Shown piece after piece: positions 1 through 10,298 of a DNA stretch of 64,000 nt (the stretch's first letter is position 1; each line of letters starts with the position of its first letter). The notes beneath the pieces were generated by a model. It made no database searches. It had not been told where the DNA came from and saw only the letters and a list, made by a program, of their open reading frames with translations. Source of the stretch: Xanthomonas arboricola (GTDB taxonomy: Bacteria > Pseudomonadota > Gammaproteobacteria > Xanthomonadales > Xanthomonadaceae); assembly GCF_003353015.1 (NCBI RefSeq), contig NZ_QREM01000009.1, forward strand, positions 633,413 to 697,412. Direction: 5' to 3'. The position numbers and the translations under genes were made by a program.

Positions 1-11
1 CGCGCTCCTAC
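1..11. repeat. right end of a REP hairpin cut by the window edge
   Basis: The first bases end in GCGCTCCTAC, the same terminus as the right arms of the two complete GTAG-type REP hairpins at 6677-6744 and 21335-21402. The left arm would lie outside the window, so this is an inference from ten matching bases. Confidence 0.4.
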
Positions 12-114
12 CTGGCAGTGGCATGCAATCGCCTGCATCAAGGCGCCGGATCGAGCGCTGCGCGCCTCGGGCCATGGCGTCGGCAACCGGCGGCGCGCAG
101 CCGGAACAGGCCGC

Positions 115-1263
<1,149 letters not shown>

Positions 1264-1354
1264 GTGGCACCCCTCCAGGCCTAGGCTGAGCGCCCATTGT
1301 AGCGCCAACCATTCGCATGCGTATGTAGTTGACCCCACACCCGGCCCGGCCGAA

Positions 1355-1384
1355 AATATCTCCATATCGCGATATAGAGATATT
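1355..1384. promoter_or_regulatory. 30-bp palindromic operator before the ArsR/methyltransferase gene
   Basis: Outer arms AATATCTC and GAGATATT flank a perfect 12-bp inner palindrome ATATCGCGATAT; only one base pair of the 30 bp is unpaired (1363/1376). It ends one base before the start codon at 1386, and the AGAGA that could serve as ribosome-binding site lies inside the right arm. ArsR-family repressors bind such two-fold symmetric AT-rich sites, so autoregulation is the likely role. The site may also affect the divergent acyl-CoA dehydrogenase gene. Confidence 0.8.
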
Positions 1385-1385
1385 C

Positions 1386-2381
1386 ATGGATCTGGAAGAC
1401 TGGTCGGCGCGCCTGAAGGTATTTGCCGACGCCACCCGCGTCCGCCTGCTGACCTTGCTGGAGCAGGAAGAACTCACCGTGGCCGAGCTGTCGGCGATCA
1501 CCCGCCTGGCGCAGCCGCGCGTGTCCACGCATCTGGCCAAGCTCAAGGAAGCCGGGCTGGTGCGCGACCGCCGCGCCGGCGTGTCGGCCTATTACCGTTT
1601 CGACGAGGTGTCGCTGGACCCGGCGCAGCGCGCCCTGTGGCTGGCCCTGAGCACCGGCAGCGACGATCCGCTGCTGCGCCAGGACGCCGAGCGCGTGGCC
1701 GCAGTGCTGGCCAACCGCGCCGCCGACCAGAACTGGGCCGATTCGGTGGCCGGCGACATGGAGCGGCATTATTCCCCCGGGCGCACCTGGGAAGCGCTGG
1801 CACGCACCGCCCTGCCCTTGCTGGAAACCGGCGACGTGCTCGACATCGCCTCCGGCGACGGCGTGCTGGCCGAGCTGGTGGCGCCGCATGCCACCCGCTA
1901 CATCTGCATCGACACCAGCGCGCGCGTGGTCGCCGCCGCCAGCGAGCGCCTGCGCAAGCTGCGCAATGTGGAAGTGCGCGAAGGCGACATGCATGCGCTG
2001 CCGTTTCCCGATGCCAGTTTCGACCTGGTGGTGCTGATGCATGCACTCACCTACGCAGCCAAGCCGGCGCAGGCGGTGGCCGAATCCGCGCGCGTACTGC
2101 GCCCCGGCGGCCGGCTGCTGCTGTGCAGCTTGGCCAAGCATGAACATCGCGCCGCGGTGCATGCCTATGGCCACGTCAATCTCGGCTTTGCGGCCAAGGA
2201 ACTGCGCAGGTTCGCCGAGAAAGCCGGGCTGGACGTGTCCAGCCTGGAGACGGTGACGCGCGAGAAACGCCCGCCGCATTTCGAGGTGATTTCATTGATT
2301 GCGGTGAAGCCGGGAATCGGGAGTCGGGAATCGGGAATCGTTGAAAGCAAAGGCGCTGCTTTGCGGAGCGCTGAAGCATGA
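1386..2381 (+). CDS. ArsR-family regulator fused to SAM-dependent methyltransferase (SahR-like)
   Basis: 331 aa. Residues about 10-75 form a winged-helix ArsR domain, with recognition helix around [17 protein letters not shown]. Residues about 145-300 form a class I methyltransferase fold with the SAM-binding block VLDIASGDG near 151-159. No cysteine metal-site motif of classical ArsR is visible. Regulators of this layout beside metH have been described as S-adenosylhomocysteine-sensing repressors of the methionine cycle (SahR), which fits this position. The ATG overlaps nothing upstream and follows the palindrome directly. The stop overlaps the metH1 start (ATGA), so the genes are translationally coupled. 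The last ~22 residues (from GIGSRESG) are encoded by a dispersed repeat, so the C-terminus probably changed recently. Confidence 0.85.
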   Translation: MDLEDWSARLKVFADATRVRLLTLLEQEELTVAELSAITRLAQPRVSTHLAKLKEAGLVRDRRAGVSAYYRFDEVSLDPAQRALWLALSTGSDDPLLRQDAERVAAVLANRAADQNWADSVAGDMERHYSPGRTWEALARTALPLLETGDVLDIASGDGVLAELVAPHATRYICIDTSARVVAAASERLRKLRNVEVREGDMHALPFPDASFDLVVLMHALTYAAKPAQAVAESARVLRPGGRLLLCSLAKHEHRAAVHAYGHVNLGFAAKELRRFAEKAGLDVSSLETVTREKRPPHFEVISLIAVKPGIGSRESGIVESKGAALRSAEA

Positions 2382-2412
2382 CGCATGTATCCAATCCCCA
2401 ATCTCCAATTCC
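2312..2412. repeat. dispersed inverted-repeat element E1 (sahR-metH1 junction)
   Basis: The left arm has tandem GGGAATCGGGAGTCG-type units at 2312-2340. The right arm has complementary CCAATCCCCAATCTCC units at 2391-2412. Between them lie about 50 bp with smaller inverted motifs (AGCAAAGGCGC/GCTTTGCGG). The element encodes the C-terminus of the regulator and the N-terminal residues NPQSPIP of MetH1, so it bridges two coding sequences. Confidence 0.75.
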
Positions 2413-3517
2413 GTTCGCACTGCCGTGGCTGCATCCGGAGCGCGCCGCCAGACTCACGGCCGCGCTCGCCGAACGCATCCTCGTCATCGATGGCGCGATG
2501 GGCACCATGATCCAGCGCCACGATCTGCAGGAGCCCGATTATCGCGGCACCCGCTTTGCCGGCGGATACGACAGCGCGCAGGTACACGTGCATGGCCCGG
2601 GCTGCGATCACGCACACGCGCCGCAAGGCCACGACCTGAAAGGCAACAACGATTTGCTGTTGCTGAGCCGCCCGGAACTCATCGCCGGCATCCACCGCGC
2701 CTATCTGGACGCCGGGGCCGACCTGCTGGAAACCAACACCTTCAACGCCACCTCGGTGAGCCAGGCCGACTATCACCTGGAACATCTGGTCTACGAATTG
2801 AACAAGGCAGGCGCGCAGGTTGCGCGCGCCTGCTGCGACGAGGTCCAGGCGCTGACCCCGCACAAGCCGCGCTTCGTGATCGGCGTGCTCGGCCCCACCA
2901 GCCGCACCGCCTCGATCAGTCCGGACGTCAACGACCCCGGCTATCGCAACACCAGCTTCGACGCATTGCGCGACACCTATCGCGAGGCCATCGACGGCCT
3001 GATCGACGGTGGTGCCGACACGCTGATGGTGGAAACCATCTTCGACACGCTCAACGCCAAGGCCGCGCTCTACGCGATCGAGGAAGTGTTCGAAGCGCGC
3101 GGCGGGCGCCTGCCGGTGATGATCTCCGGCACCATCACCGATGCGTCCGGACGCACCCTGTCCGGGCAGACGGCCGAGGCGTTCTATGCGTCGGTCGCGC
3201 ACGGGCGGCCGCTGTCGGTGGGCCTGAACTGCGCACTGGGCGCCAAGGATCTGCGCCCGCATGTGGAAACCTTGTCGCAGATCGCCGACGCCTATGTCAG
3301 CGCGCATCCCAACGCCGGTCTGCCCAATGCCTTCGGCGAATACGACGAAACGCCGGAAGAAATGGCGCAGACCTTGCGCGAGTTCGCGCAGGCCGGCCTG
3401 CTCAACCTGGTCGGCGGCTGCTGCGGCACCTCGCCGGATCACATCCGCGCCATCGCCGAGGCGGTGGCCGACCTGCCGCCGCGGCAGTTGCCTGGCGCGC
3501 AGGAGCTGGCCGCGTGA
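2378..3517 (+). CDS. metH: methionine synthase, homocysteine-binding half
   Basis: 379 aa, matching only the N-terminal homocysteine-binding barrel of cobalamin-dependent methionine synthase ([11 protein letters not shown] near the N-terminus). The three zinc-ligand cysteines are present: C285 (GLNCALG) and C348/C349 (GGCCGTSP). It supplies zinc-activated homocysteine to the downstream gene product, which carries the folate, B12 and reactivation modules. The start overlaps the regulator's stop, with GGAG about nine bases upstream. The first ~15 residues, including NPQSPIP, derive from repeat E1 and precede the conserved domain. The split falls at the natural linker, so this is gene fission and not a frameshift. 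Confidence 0.93.
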   Translation: MTHVSNPQSPIPFALPWLHPERAARLTAALAERILVIDGAMGTMIQRHDLQEPDYRGTRFAGGYDSAQVHVHGPGCDHAHAPQGHDLKGNNDLLLLSRPELIAGIHRAYLDAGADLLETNTFNATSVSQADYHLEHLVYELNKAGAQVARACCDEVQALTPHKPRFVIGVLGPTSRTASISPDVNDPGYRNTSFDALRDTYREAIDGLIDGGADTLMVETIFDTLNAKAALYAIEEVFEARGGRLPVMISGTITDASGRTLSGQTAEAFYASVAHGRPLSVGLNCALGAKDLRPHVETLSQIADAYVSAHPNAGLPNAFGEYDETPEEMAQTLREFAQAGLLNLVGGCCGTSPDHIRAIAEAVADLPPRQLPGAQELAA

Positions 3518-3530
3518 TGCGGCAGGCACA

Positions 3531-3817
3531 CCCTCATCCGCCCTTAGGGCATCTTCTCCCGCAAGCGGGAGAAGGACAGCGCATGGCTTGGCCTGCCACA
3601 AGGACGCCCCATGCGCGGTGCAGCCCGCTGCTCCCGCCCGCCGGGGAAGGACCGCGCGTGACCTGGCTTGCAACGAAGACGTTTCGTGCGCAGCACAGCA
3701 CCCTTCTCACGCCCGCGGCACAGCACATGGCTTGGCCTGCCACGAGAACGCCCCGTGCGCAGCCAGGCACCCTTCTCCCGCCCGCGGGAGAAGGTGGCGC
3801 ACAGCGCCGGATGAGGG
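3531..3817. repeat. composite repeat array between the metH halves
   Basis: The 388-bp gap between metH1 and metH2 holds about three and a half tandem copies of a ~70-80-bp unit (starts near 3549, 3631, 3705 and 3774). Each has a CTCCCGC...GCGGGAGAAGG-type hairpin followed by a ATGGCTTGGCCTGCCAC-like segment and GCGCAGC. The array is bracketed by CCCTCATCCG (3531-3540) and its complement CGGATGAGGG (3808-3817). It occupies exactly the place where one-piece MetH has an interdomain linker. No gene is seen in it. Confidence 0.75.
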
Positions 3818-3905
3818 CCGCGGCGCCTCGCGGCCCATGGTCAGGCCGCAAAGAACACCAACGCACCAAGACAGATCGCGCCGTCAACGTCCAGCAGAGC
3901 CTCGC

Positions 3906-6659
3906 ATGAGCACTCCCCGCCACACCCGCCTGTCCGGCCTGGAACCGCTGGTCATCACACCCGACCTGTTGTTCGTCAACGTGGGCGAGCGCACCAACGT
4001 CACCGGCAGCGCACAGTTCCGCAAGCTGATCAAGGAAGAGCGCTACGAAGAGGCGGTGGAAGTGGCGCGTCAGCAGGTCGCCAACGGCGCGCAGATCCTC
4101 GACGTCAACATGGACGAGGGCCTGATCGACTCGGAAAAGGCGATGACGCGCTTCCTCAACCTGATCATGTCCGAGCCGGACATCGCGCGCATTCCGGTGA
4201 TGGTGGATTCGTCCAAGTGGAGCGTGATCGAAGCCGGCCTGAAGTGCCTGCAGGGCAAGAGCGTGGTCAATTCGATCTCGCTCAAGGAAGGCGAGGCGCA
4301 GTTCATCGAACAGGCACGCAAGGTGCTGCGCTACGGCGCCGCCGCGGTGGTGATGGCCTTCGATGAAGCGGGCCAGGCCGATACCTGCGCGCGCAAGGTC
4401 GAGATCTGCACGCGCGCCTACAAGGTGCTGACCGAACAGGTGGGCTTCCCGCCGGAAGACATCATCTTCGACCCGAATATCTTTGCCGTGGCCACCGGCA
4501 TCGAGGAGCACGACAACTACGCGGTGGACTTCATCGAGGCCACCCGCCAGATCAAGCGCACCTTGCCGCATTGCCATGTTTCCGGCGGTGTTTCCAACGT
4601 GTCGTTCTCGTTCCGCGGCAACGAGACGGTGCGCCAGGCGATCCACTCGGTGTTCCTGTTCCATGCGATCAAGGCCGGCATGGACATGGGCATCGTCAAC
4701 GCCGGCGGCATGCCGATCTACGACGAGCTGGACCCGGAACTGCGCGAGCGCGTGGAGGATGTGATCCTCAACCGGCGCAAGGACGGCACCGAGCGGCTGC
4801 TGGAGATCGCCGAACGCTACAAGGGCAGCAAGGGCGCGGCGAAGGTCGAGGACCTGGCCTGGCGCGAAAAGCCGGTGCGCGCGCGGCTGGCGCATGCGCT
4901 GGTGCACGGCATCGACGCATTCGTCGAAACCGATACCGAGGAAGCGCGACAGCAATCCACCCGCCCGCTGGATGTGATCGAAGGCCCGCTGATGGACGGC
5001 ATGAACGTGGTCGGCGACCTGTTCGGCGCCGGCAAGATGTTCCTGCCGCAGGTGGTCAAATCCGCGCGCGTGATGAAGAAGGCGGTGGCGTATCTGCTGC
5101 CCTTCATCGAGGCGGAAAAACTGCGGACCGGCGATGTCGGCAAGTCCAACGGCAAGATCATCATGGCCACCGTCAAGGGCGATGTGCATGACATCGGCAA
5201 GAACATCGTCGGGGTGGTGCTGGCCTGCAACAACTTCGACGTGGTGGACCTGGGCGTGATGGTGTCGGCACAGGTGATCCTGGACCGGGCGCGTGCGGAG
5301 AATGCCGACCTGATCGGCCTGTCCGGCCTGATCACCCCGTCGCTGGAAGAGATGTCGCATGTCGCACGCGAGATGCAGCGGCAAGGCTTCGAGATTCCGC
5401 TGTTGATCGGTGGCGCCACCACCTCGCGCGCACACACCGCCTTGAAGATCGACCCGCATTACACTGCCCCGACCGTGTGGGTGAAGGACGCCTCGCGTGC
5501 GGTAGGCGTTGCGCAATCGCTGATCTCGCGCGACCTGCGCCAGGCCTTCGTCGCCGCCAACGATGCCGACTACGCGGAGATCCGCGCGCGCCATCGCAAT
5601 CGTGGCGACGCCAAGCGCCTGGTGCCGCTGGAAAAGGCACGTGCACAGCGTTTCGATGGCGACTGGGACAGCTATACACCGCCCGCCCCGCGTCAGCCGG
5701 GCCTGCACGTGTTCGACGACTACCCGCTGCAGGAGTTGATCGAGCTGATCGACTGGACCCCGTTCTTCCAGGCCTGGGAACTGGCGGGCAGGTTTCCGGC
5801 GATCCTCAGTGACGAGGTGGTCGGCCCCCAGGCCAGCGAGTTGTACCGCGATGCACGCACGATGCTGCGCACCATCGTCGCCGAGAAATGGCTGACCGCG
5901 AAGGCCGTGTTCGGGCTGTGGCGGGCAAACAGTGTGGGCGATGACGTGGAAGTGGTGCTGACAGACCACAGGGATTCGGCAAGCGGGATTGGAGATTCGC
6001 AGCAGCCTGGCCAATCCCAAATCCCGAATGCCCAATCCCGGCAGCTCTTGCACTTCTTGCGCCAACAGGTCGACAAACCCATCGATCGCCCCGACTTCTG
6101 CCTGGCCGATTTCATCGCACCCAAAAGCAGCGGCAAGCAGGACTGGATCGGCGCGTTTGCGGTCACCGCCGGCATCGGGATCGACCCGCATGTGGCGCGG
6201 TTCGAAGCCGCGCACGACGACTACAACGCGATCCTGCTCAAGGCGCTGGCCGACCGCCTGGCCGAGGCATTGGCCGAGCGCCTGCATCAACGCGTGCGCA
6301 CCGAGTTCTGGGGCTATGTGGACGACGAGACGCTGGACAACGAGGCACTGATCGCCGAGCGCTATCGCGGCATCCGCCCTGCCCCCGGCTACCCCGCATG
6401 CCCGGAACATAGCGAAAAACGCACCCTGTTCGACCTGCTCGATGCCGAGCGCCACACCTCGATGACGCTGACCGAAAGCTTCGCGATGCTGCCCACCGCC
6501 GCGGTCTCCGGCTACTACTTCAGCCATCCCGGGAGCCAGTACTTCGTGGTCGGGCGCCTGGGCAAGGAACAGGTGGCCGACTACGCCAGGCGCAAGGGCA
6601 TCACCTTGGCGTTGGCCGAACGCTGGCTGGCATCGAACCTGGATTACGACCCGGAATAA
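3906..6659 (+). CDS. metH: methionine synthase, pterin-, B12- and SAM-binding half
   Basis: 917 aa. From N to C: pterin-binding barrel beginning [13 protein letters not shown]; cobalamin cap and Rossmann domain with the B12-ligand motif DVHDIG (D426, H428); and the C-terminal activation domain ending [19 protein letters not shown] and QVEDYARRKG-like residues. Together with MetH1 it makes methionine from homocysteine and methyl-tetrahydrofolate. The ATG at 3906 begins just before RLSGLEPL, which follows the linker in E. coli MetH. The reading frame is open far upstream, but only through repeat DNA. Residues ~689-712 ([20 protein letters not shown]) are encoded by an inverted-repeat element and have no counterpart in E. 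coli MetH as I recall it. Confidence 0.95.
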   Translation: MSTPRHTRLSGLEPLVITPDLLFVNVGERTNVTGSAQFRKLIKEERYEEAVEVARQQVANGAQILDVNMDEGLIDSEKAMTRFLNLIMSEPDIARIPVMVDSSKWSVIEAGLKCLQGKSVVNSISLKEGEAQFIEQARKVLRYGAAAVVMAFDEAGQADTCARKVEICTRAYKVLTEQVGFPPEDIIFDPNIFAVATGIEEHDNYAVDFIEATRQIKRTLPHCHVSGGVSNVSFSFRGNETVRQAIHSVFLFHAIKAGMDMGIVNAGGMPIYDELDPELRERVEDVILNRRKDGTERLLEIAERYKGSKGAAKVEDLAWREKPVRARLAHALVHGIDAFVETDTEEARQQSTRPLDVIEGPLMDGMNVVGDLFGAGKMFLPQVVKSARVMKKAVAYLLPFIEAEKLRTGDVGKSNGKIIMATVKGDVHDIGKNIVGVVLACNNFDVVDLGVMVSAQVILDRARAENADLIGLSGLITPSLEEMSHVAREMQRQGFEIPLLIGGATTSRAHTALKIDPHYTAPTVWVKDASRAVGVAQSLISRDLRQAFVAANDADYAEIRARHRNRGDAKRLVPLEKARAQRFDGDWDSYTPPAPRQPGLHVFDDYPLQELIELIDWTPFFQAWELAGRFPAILSDEVVGPQASELYRDARTMLRTIVAEKWLTAKAVFGLWRANSVGDDVEVVLTDHRDSASGIGDSQQPGQSQIPNAQSRQLLHFLRQQVDKPIDRPDFCLADFIAPKSSGKQDWIGAFAVTAGIGIDPHVARFEAAHDDYNAILLKALADRLAEALAERLHQRVRTEFWGYVDDETLDNEALIAERYRGIRPAPGYPACPEHSEKRTLFDLLDAERHTSMTLTESFAMLPTAAVSGYYFSHPGSQYFVVGRLGKEQVADYARRKGITLALAERWLASNLDYDPE
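5971..6040. repeat. inverted-repeat element E2 inside the metH coding sequence
   Basis: Two 30-base arms (5971-6000 and 6011-6040) made of GGGATT-CGG / GGGATTGG and CCAATCCC / CCCGAATG / CCCAATCCC units surround a 10-base loop. They belong to the same family as the intergenic elements at 2312, 33504, 35052, 47764 and 56003. The reading frame stays open and adds roughly 16 residues between the HRD and LRQQ blocks of the activation domain. Confidence 0.8.
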
Positions 6660-6676
6660 GGGCCGCCGCAGACGTC

Positions 6677-6744
6677 GTAGGAGCGCACCCGGGCGCGACA
6701 GGGCGTTACTGGGAATGCCCTGTCGCGCCCGGGTGCGCTCCTAC
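6677..6744. repeat. REP hairpin, GTAG type
   Basis: Perfect 28-bp inverted repeat starting GTAGGAGCGCACCCGG with a 12-base loop, 68 bp in all, between the convergent metH2 and isomerase genes. The GTAG start and hairpin form match REP sequences of Xanthomonas and Stenotrophomonas, which are moved by RAYT transposases in other genomes. It could act as a bidirectional terminator here. Confidence 0.85.
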
Positions 6745-6789
6745 GCTGCAGCTGCCGACCCTCGACGGCGCCGCTGGATCACATCAACA

Positions 6790-7995
6790 TCAGGCAGCCG
6801 GGCGCAACACGTTCAGGACCTCGTAGCACGCGCCCATGGTGTGGTAATCGGTCTTGCCCGCCGGGCTCTTTTCATCGCTGTACTTGCGGTTGTCTGCATC
6901 CAGGATGCGATACCACGCACCATGGCGGTGGTCGATCATGTGCGCCCAGGAATACGCCCACAGCTTGTCGTACCACTGCCAATAGCGATCGTCGCCGCTG
7001 CGCTGGGCCAGCAACGCCGCCGCCGCCAGCGATTCGGCCTGCACCCAGAAGTACTTGTCGTCGTCGCAGACCTTGCCATCAGGGTCGAAGCCGTAATACA
7101 GCCCGCCACGCTGTGCATCCCAGGAACGCTCCACTGCCACATCGAACAGATGTCGGGCGGTCGGCAGCAACCAGTCGCTCGGCGCGTAGCGGTCCAGCAG
7201 CATCAACAGCTTGGCCCATTCGGTCTGGTGGCCGGGCTGGAAACCCCAGGGGCGGAACAGGTGCTTTGGATTGTCGCGGTTGTAGTCCCAGTCGATGTTC
7301 CATTGCGGATCGTAGTGTTCCCACACCAGGCCGTCGGCCTTGGCCGCCTGACGCCGGGTCATGGTGTCGGCCAGCGACAGCGCGCGGTCCAGATAGCGCT
7401 GCTCGCCACTGGCTTCGTACGCGGCGATCATCGCCTCGCACATGTGCATGTTGGCGTTCTGGCCGCGGTAGCTGGTGAAGTTGAACTGCGCATCGGCTTC
7501 GTCGCGGTACAGGCCGAATTCCGGCTCCCAGAAATGTTTTTCCAGCAGCTGCCAGGTCTCGTCCATCCAGGCGCGCGCTTCTTCGATACCGGCCTTCAGG
7601 CCGCAGGAATACGCCAGCAGCACGAACGCCACGCCGTAGCAGTGATTCATGTCGTCTTCGACCACGCCGTCGCGCAGGGTCCATGCATAGCCGCCGGTAA
7701 CCGGATTGCGATGCACGTTGCGCAGGTAGTCCAGGCCGTGACGTACCGCCTCCAGATACTCGGCATTGCCGAACTCGCGATAGGCCATCGCGTAGTTGAA
7801 AACGAAACGCGTGCTGCTGACCAGATGCCGGTGCCCGGCATCGTAGATCACGCCATCGTCGCGGAAATACTGGAAGAACCCGCCCGCCGGGTCGATCGCG
7901 CGCGGGTGGTAGAACGCCATGGTGTCGGCGATGTGCTGGCGCAGCACATCGGCAGAATGGAAATCGGGTGCGGGACTCGCAGGCAAACGGCTCAT
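6790..7995 (-). CDS. AGE-family sugar isomerase/epimerase, probably D-mannose isomerase
   Basis: 401 aa, the typical length of the N-acylglucosamine 2-epimerase (AGE) family, an alpha/alpha-barrel with active-site histidines. Visible family features include YDAGHRHLVSSTRFVFNYAM near the N-terminus, the GYAWTL segment, and the W-rich QAESLAAAALLA and MGACYEVLNVL stretches at the C-terminus. It is the last gene of an operon whose upstream partner is a fructokinase. Isomerisation of mannose to fructose therefore fits better than acylglucosamine or cellobiose epimerisation, but substrate is inferred from context. Its start overlaps the fructokinase stop by four bases. No signal peptide, so cytoplasmic. 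Confidence 0.82.
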   Translation of the reverse strand: MSRLPASPAPDFHSADVLRQHIADTMAFYHPRAIDPAGGFFQYFRDDGVIYDAGHRHLVSSTRFVFNYAMAYREFGNAEYLEAVRHGLDYLRNVHRNPVTGGYAWTLRDGVVEDDMNHCYGVAFVLLAYSCGLKAGIEEARAWMDETWQLLEKHFWEPEFGLYRDEADAQFNFTSYRGQNANMHMCEAMIAAYEASGEQRYLDRALSLADTMTRRQAAKADGLVWEHYDPQWNIDWDYNRDNPKHLFRPWGFQPGHQTEWAKLLMLLDRYAPSDWLLPTARHLFDVAVERSWDAQRGGLYYGFDPDGKVCDDDKYFWVQAESLAAAALLAQRSGDDRYWQWYDKLWAYSWAHMIDHRHGAWYRILDADNRKYSDEKSPAGKTDYHTMGACYEVLNVLRPAA

Positions 7996-8978
7996 GGTTG
8001 TTCCTGGATCAGGGAATGGACTTCATCGACGCTCGGCATCGCCGCAAACGCGCCCTTGCGCGTTACCGCCAGCGCACCGACCGCCGCGGCAAAGCGGATC
8101 ACCTCGGTCATCGCAGCGGCATCGCCACACAGCTGCTCGAGCGTGGACGCGCGCGCAGCCAGCTGAAACAGCAGGCCACCGACGAATGCATCGCCGGCTG
8201 CCGTGCTGTCGCGCACCTGCACGCGGAAGGCCGGCACCTGGCCCGAGTCGGTGCGTGTCTGCCAATGCACCGGCCCGCCGCCGTCGGTGACCAGCAACCA
8301 GCTGGCCTGGCCCTGCCAGAGCTTCTGGATGACCGCGCTGGCATCGCCATCGAGCGTGCCGGCCAGGTAATCGAGTTCCTCGCGCGAGAGCTTGACCACG
8401 TCGGCCAGTGCCAACGCCTCCCACAGCAACGCGGCCGGGTCCACGTCCTGCGGCCACAGCATCGGGCGCAGGTTGAGATCCAGGCTGACGATGGCGCCGT
8501 CGGCACGTGCGCGGCGCATGCCGTCCAGCGTGCATTGCGCGATCGCAGGCTCGGTCATGCTGTTGGAACACACATGCAGCACGGCAGCCTGCGTGAAGCC
8601 GTCCGCGGCGAAATGCTCCGGACGGAACAGCAGATCCGCCGCAGGCGGGCGATAGAAGCTGAAACTGCGCTCGCCGGCTTCATCCAGGGCCACGAAGGCC
8701 AGCGCGGTCTTGGCCTGATCTGTGCGCACGATGCCATCGGTGGCGACCCCGGCCTGCTGCAGGCTCTGCAGCAGGAAGTCGCCGAACATGTCGCGCCCCA
8801 GCATGCCGACGAAATGCGCCGCGCCGCCCAGCCGCGCCACCGCGACCGCAACATTGGCCGGCGCACCGCCGGCGTATTGCGCAAACGTACGTGCCTCGTC
8901 GGGGCCGGCGGATGGCAATGCCAGCATGTCGATCAAGGCTTCGCCGAAACAGACCACCCGGTTCTTGACAGCACTCAT
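7992..8978 (-). CDS. PfkB-family fructokinase
   Basis: 328 aa ribokinase-family sugar kinase. The PfkB signature GGAPANVAVAVARLGG is near residue 40. The anion-hole and catalytic block DSTAAGDAFVGGLL, with the general-base Asp, is near residue 255. It would phosphorylate fructose to fructose 6-phosphate, the step after the AGE-family isomerase. I chose the ATG giving MSAVKNRVVCFGE because an earlier ATG adds 24 residues that overlap the upstream gene and look unlike the family. That start overlaps the transporter stop as ATGA, and its own stop overlaps the isomerase start, so translation is coupled through the operon. Confidence 0.88.
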   Translation of the reverse strand: MSAVKNRVVCFGEALIDMLALPSAGPDEARTFAQYAGGAPANVAVAVARLGGAAHFVGMLGRDMFGDFLLQSLQQAGVATDGIVRTDQAKTALAFVALDEAGERSFSFYRPPAADLLFRPEHFAADGFTQAAVLHVCSNSMTEPAIAQCTLDGMRRARADGAIVSLDLNLRPMLWPQDVDPAALLWEALALADVVKLSREELDYLAGTLDGDASAVIQKLWQGQASWLLVTDGGGPVHWQTRTDSGQVPAFRVQVRDSTAAGDAFVGGLLFQLAARASTLEQLCGDAAAMTEVIRFAAAVGALAVTRKGAFAAMPSVDEVHSLIQEQP

Positions 8979-10285
8979 GCGTGCGCCTCCGCCAGTGCGC
9001 CACGCAGGCGCGAGCCCCAGATGCCGTAGAACACGATGTACAGGTAGCACACCAGCGGCAGCACGAACGACTCATGCAAGCCGATGCTGTCGGCCAGCAG
9101 GCCTTGCAGATACGGCACGATGGCGCCGCCGACAATGGCCATGATCAACAGGCTCGACGCGCGACCGGTCAGCGGACCGAGCCGCTCGATGCCCAGCGTG
9201 AAGATGGTCGGGAACATGATCGAATTGAACAGGCCGATCGCCACCAGCGCATACACCGCCAGCATGCCGCCACTGGCCATGGTCAGCACCAGCAGCAGCG
9301 CGTTGATCCCGGCGAACACCGACAACAGCACGCGCGGCGACAACTTGGCCAGCAGCGCCGAACCGATGAAGCGGCCGATCATCGCCAGCGTCCAGTACGC
9401 CGACACGTAGTTGGTCGCCTCGCGCTCGGTGAACCCGCCGATCTGCGGCAACGAGAAATAGTTGACCATCAAACTGCCGATCGCCACTTCCGCACCGACA
9501 TAGAAGAAGATCGCCAGCACACCGAAGCGCACATGCGGATGACGCAAGGCATCCAGCAGCGAATGCTTGCCCTCGTCTTTCTGCGCGCCCGCATCGGTCA
9601 GTGCCGGCAGACGGAACAGGAACACGAAGATCGCCAGCAGAAACAGCACGATGCCCAGGCCGATATACGGCCCCTGCACGGCCTGCGCTTCCTGGACGCG
9701 GTAGGCCAGCTGCTCGGCCTCGGGCAGCACCTTGAGCTGGTCGCCGCTCATCACGGTGTTGGACAGGATCAGCCAGCCACCGAACAGCGGCGCGATCGCA
9801 GTGCCCAGCGAGTTGAGCGCCTGCGCCAGGGTCAAGCGGCTGGAAGCACTGCGCTCCGGACCCAGCAGCGCCACGTAGGGGTTGGCGGCCACCTGCAGGA
9901 TGGTGATGCCGGTCGCCAGCACGAACAGTGCGCCGAGAAATGCGCCATAAACGCGCAGTTCCGCCGCAGGCCAGAAGCCCAACGCACCGACTGCGGCAAC
10001 CGCCAGCCCTGCCACGATGCCTTGCTTGTAGCCAAGCCTGGCCACCAGCCAACCGGCCGGCAGCGACATCAGGAAGTACGCGCCGAAGAAGGTGAACTGC
10101 ACCAGCATCGCCTGCGCGAAGTTGAGTTCGAACACCGCCTTCAGATGCGGAATCAGGATGTCGTTGAGGCAGGTGAGAAAGCCCCACATGAAGAAGATCG
10201 TGGTGACGACCGACAACGCGACGCCGTTGTTGACGGGCGCCTTGTTGCCGCTTGGCACTGTGGATTGCGTGGAAAGGGAAACCAT
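8975..10285 (-). CDS. MFS sugar transporter, FucP type
   Basis: 436 aa with about twelve hydrophobic segments. The N-terminal MWGFLTCLNDILIPHLK and FFGAYFLMSLPAGWL blocks are characteristic of the FucP (fucose/glucose/galactose:proton symporter) branch of the major facilitator superfamily. It is expected in the inner membrane. Encoded 13 bp after the LacI regulator and overlapping the fructokinase, it probably imports the hexose (mannose or fructose) handled by the two enzymes. Actual substrate is not evident from sequence. Confidence 0.88.
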   Translation of the reverse strand: MVSLSTQSTVPSGNKAPVNNGVALSVVTTIFFMWGFLTCLNDILIPHLKAVFELNFAQAMLVQFTFFGAYFLMSLPAGWLVARLGYKQGIVAGLAVAAVGALGFWPAAELRVYGAFLGALFVLATGITILQVAANPYVALLGPERSASSRLTLAQALNSLGTAIAPLFGGWLILSNTVMSGDQLKVLPEAEQLAYRVQEAQAVQGPYIGLGIVLFLLAIFVFLFRLPALTDAGAQKDEGKHSLLDALRHPHVRFGVLAIFFYVGAEVAIGSLMVNYFSLPQIGGFTEREATNYVSAYWTLAMIGRFIGSALLAKLSPRVLLSVFAGINALLLVLTMASGGMLAVYALVAIGLFNSIMFPTIFTLGIERLGPLTGRASSLLIMAIVGGAIVPYLQGLLADSIGLHESFVLPLVCYLYIVFYGIWGSRLRGALAEAHA

Positions 10286-10298
10286 AGGAATTGCCTGG

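Noticed and set aside
3549-3773. CRISPR array in the metH gap
   Set aside because: Units are adjacent, long and diverged, with no uniform spacers and no cas genes; the same holds for the short repeats at 11572-11632.
3261-3905. Upstream extension of the metH2 reading frame
   Set aside because: It crosses the 3' end of metH1 and the repeat array; conserved MetH sequence begins only after the ATG at 3906.
2378-6659. Split metH as a pseudogene
   Set aside because: Both halves keep all metal, B12 and substrate residues and break at a domain linker, so gene fission fits better than decay.
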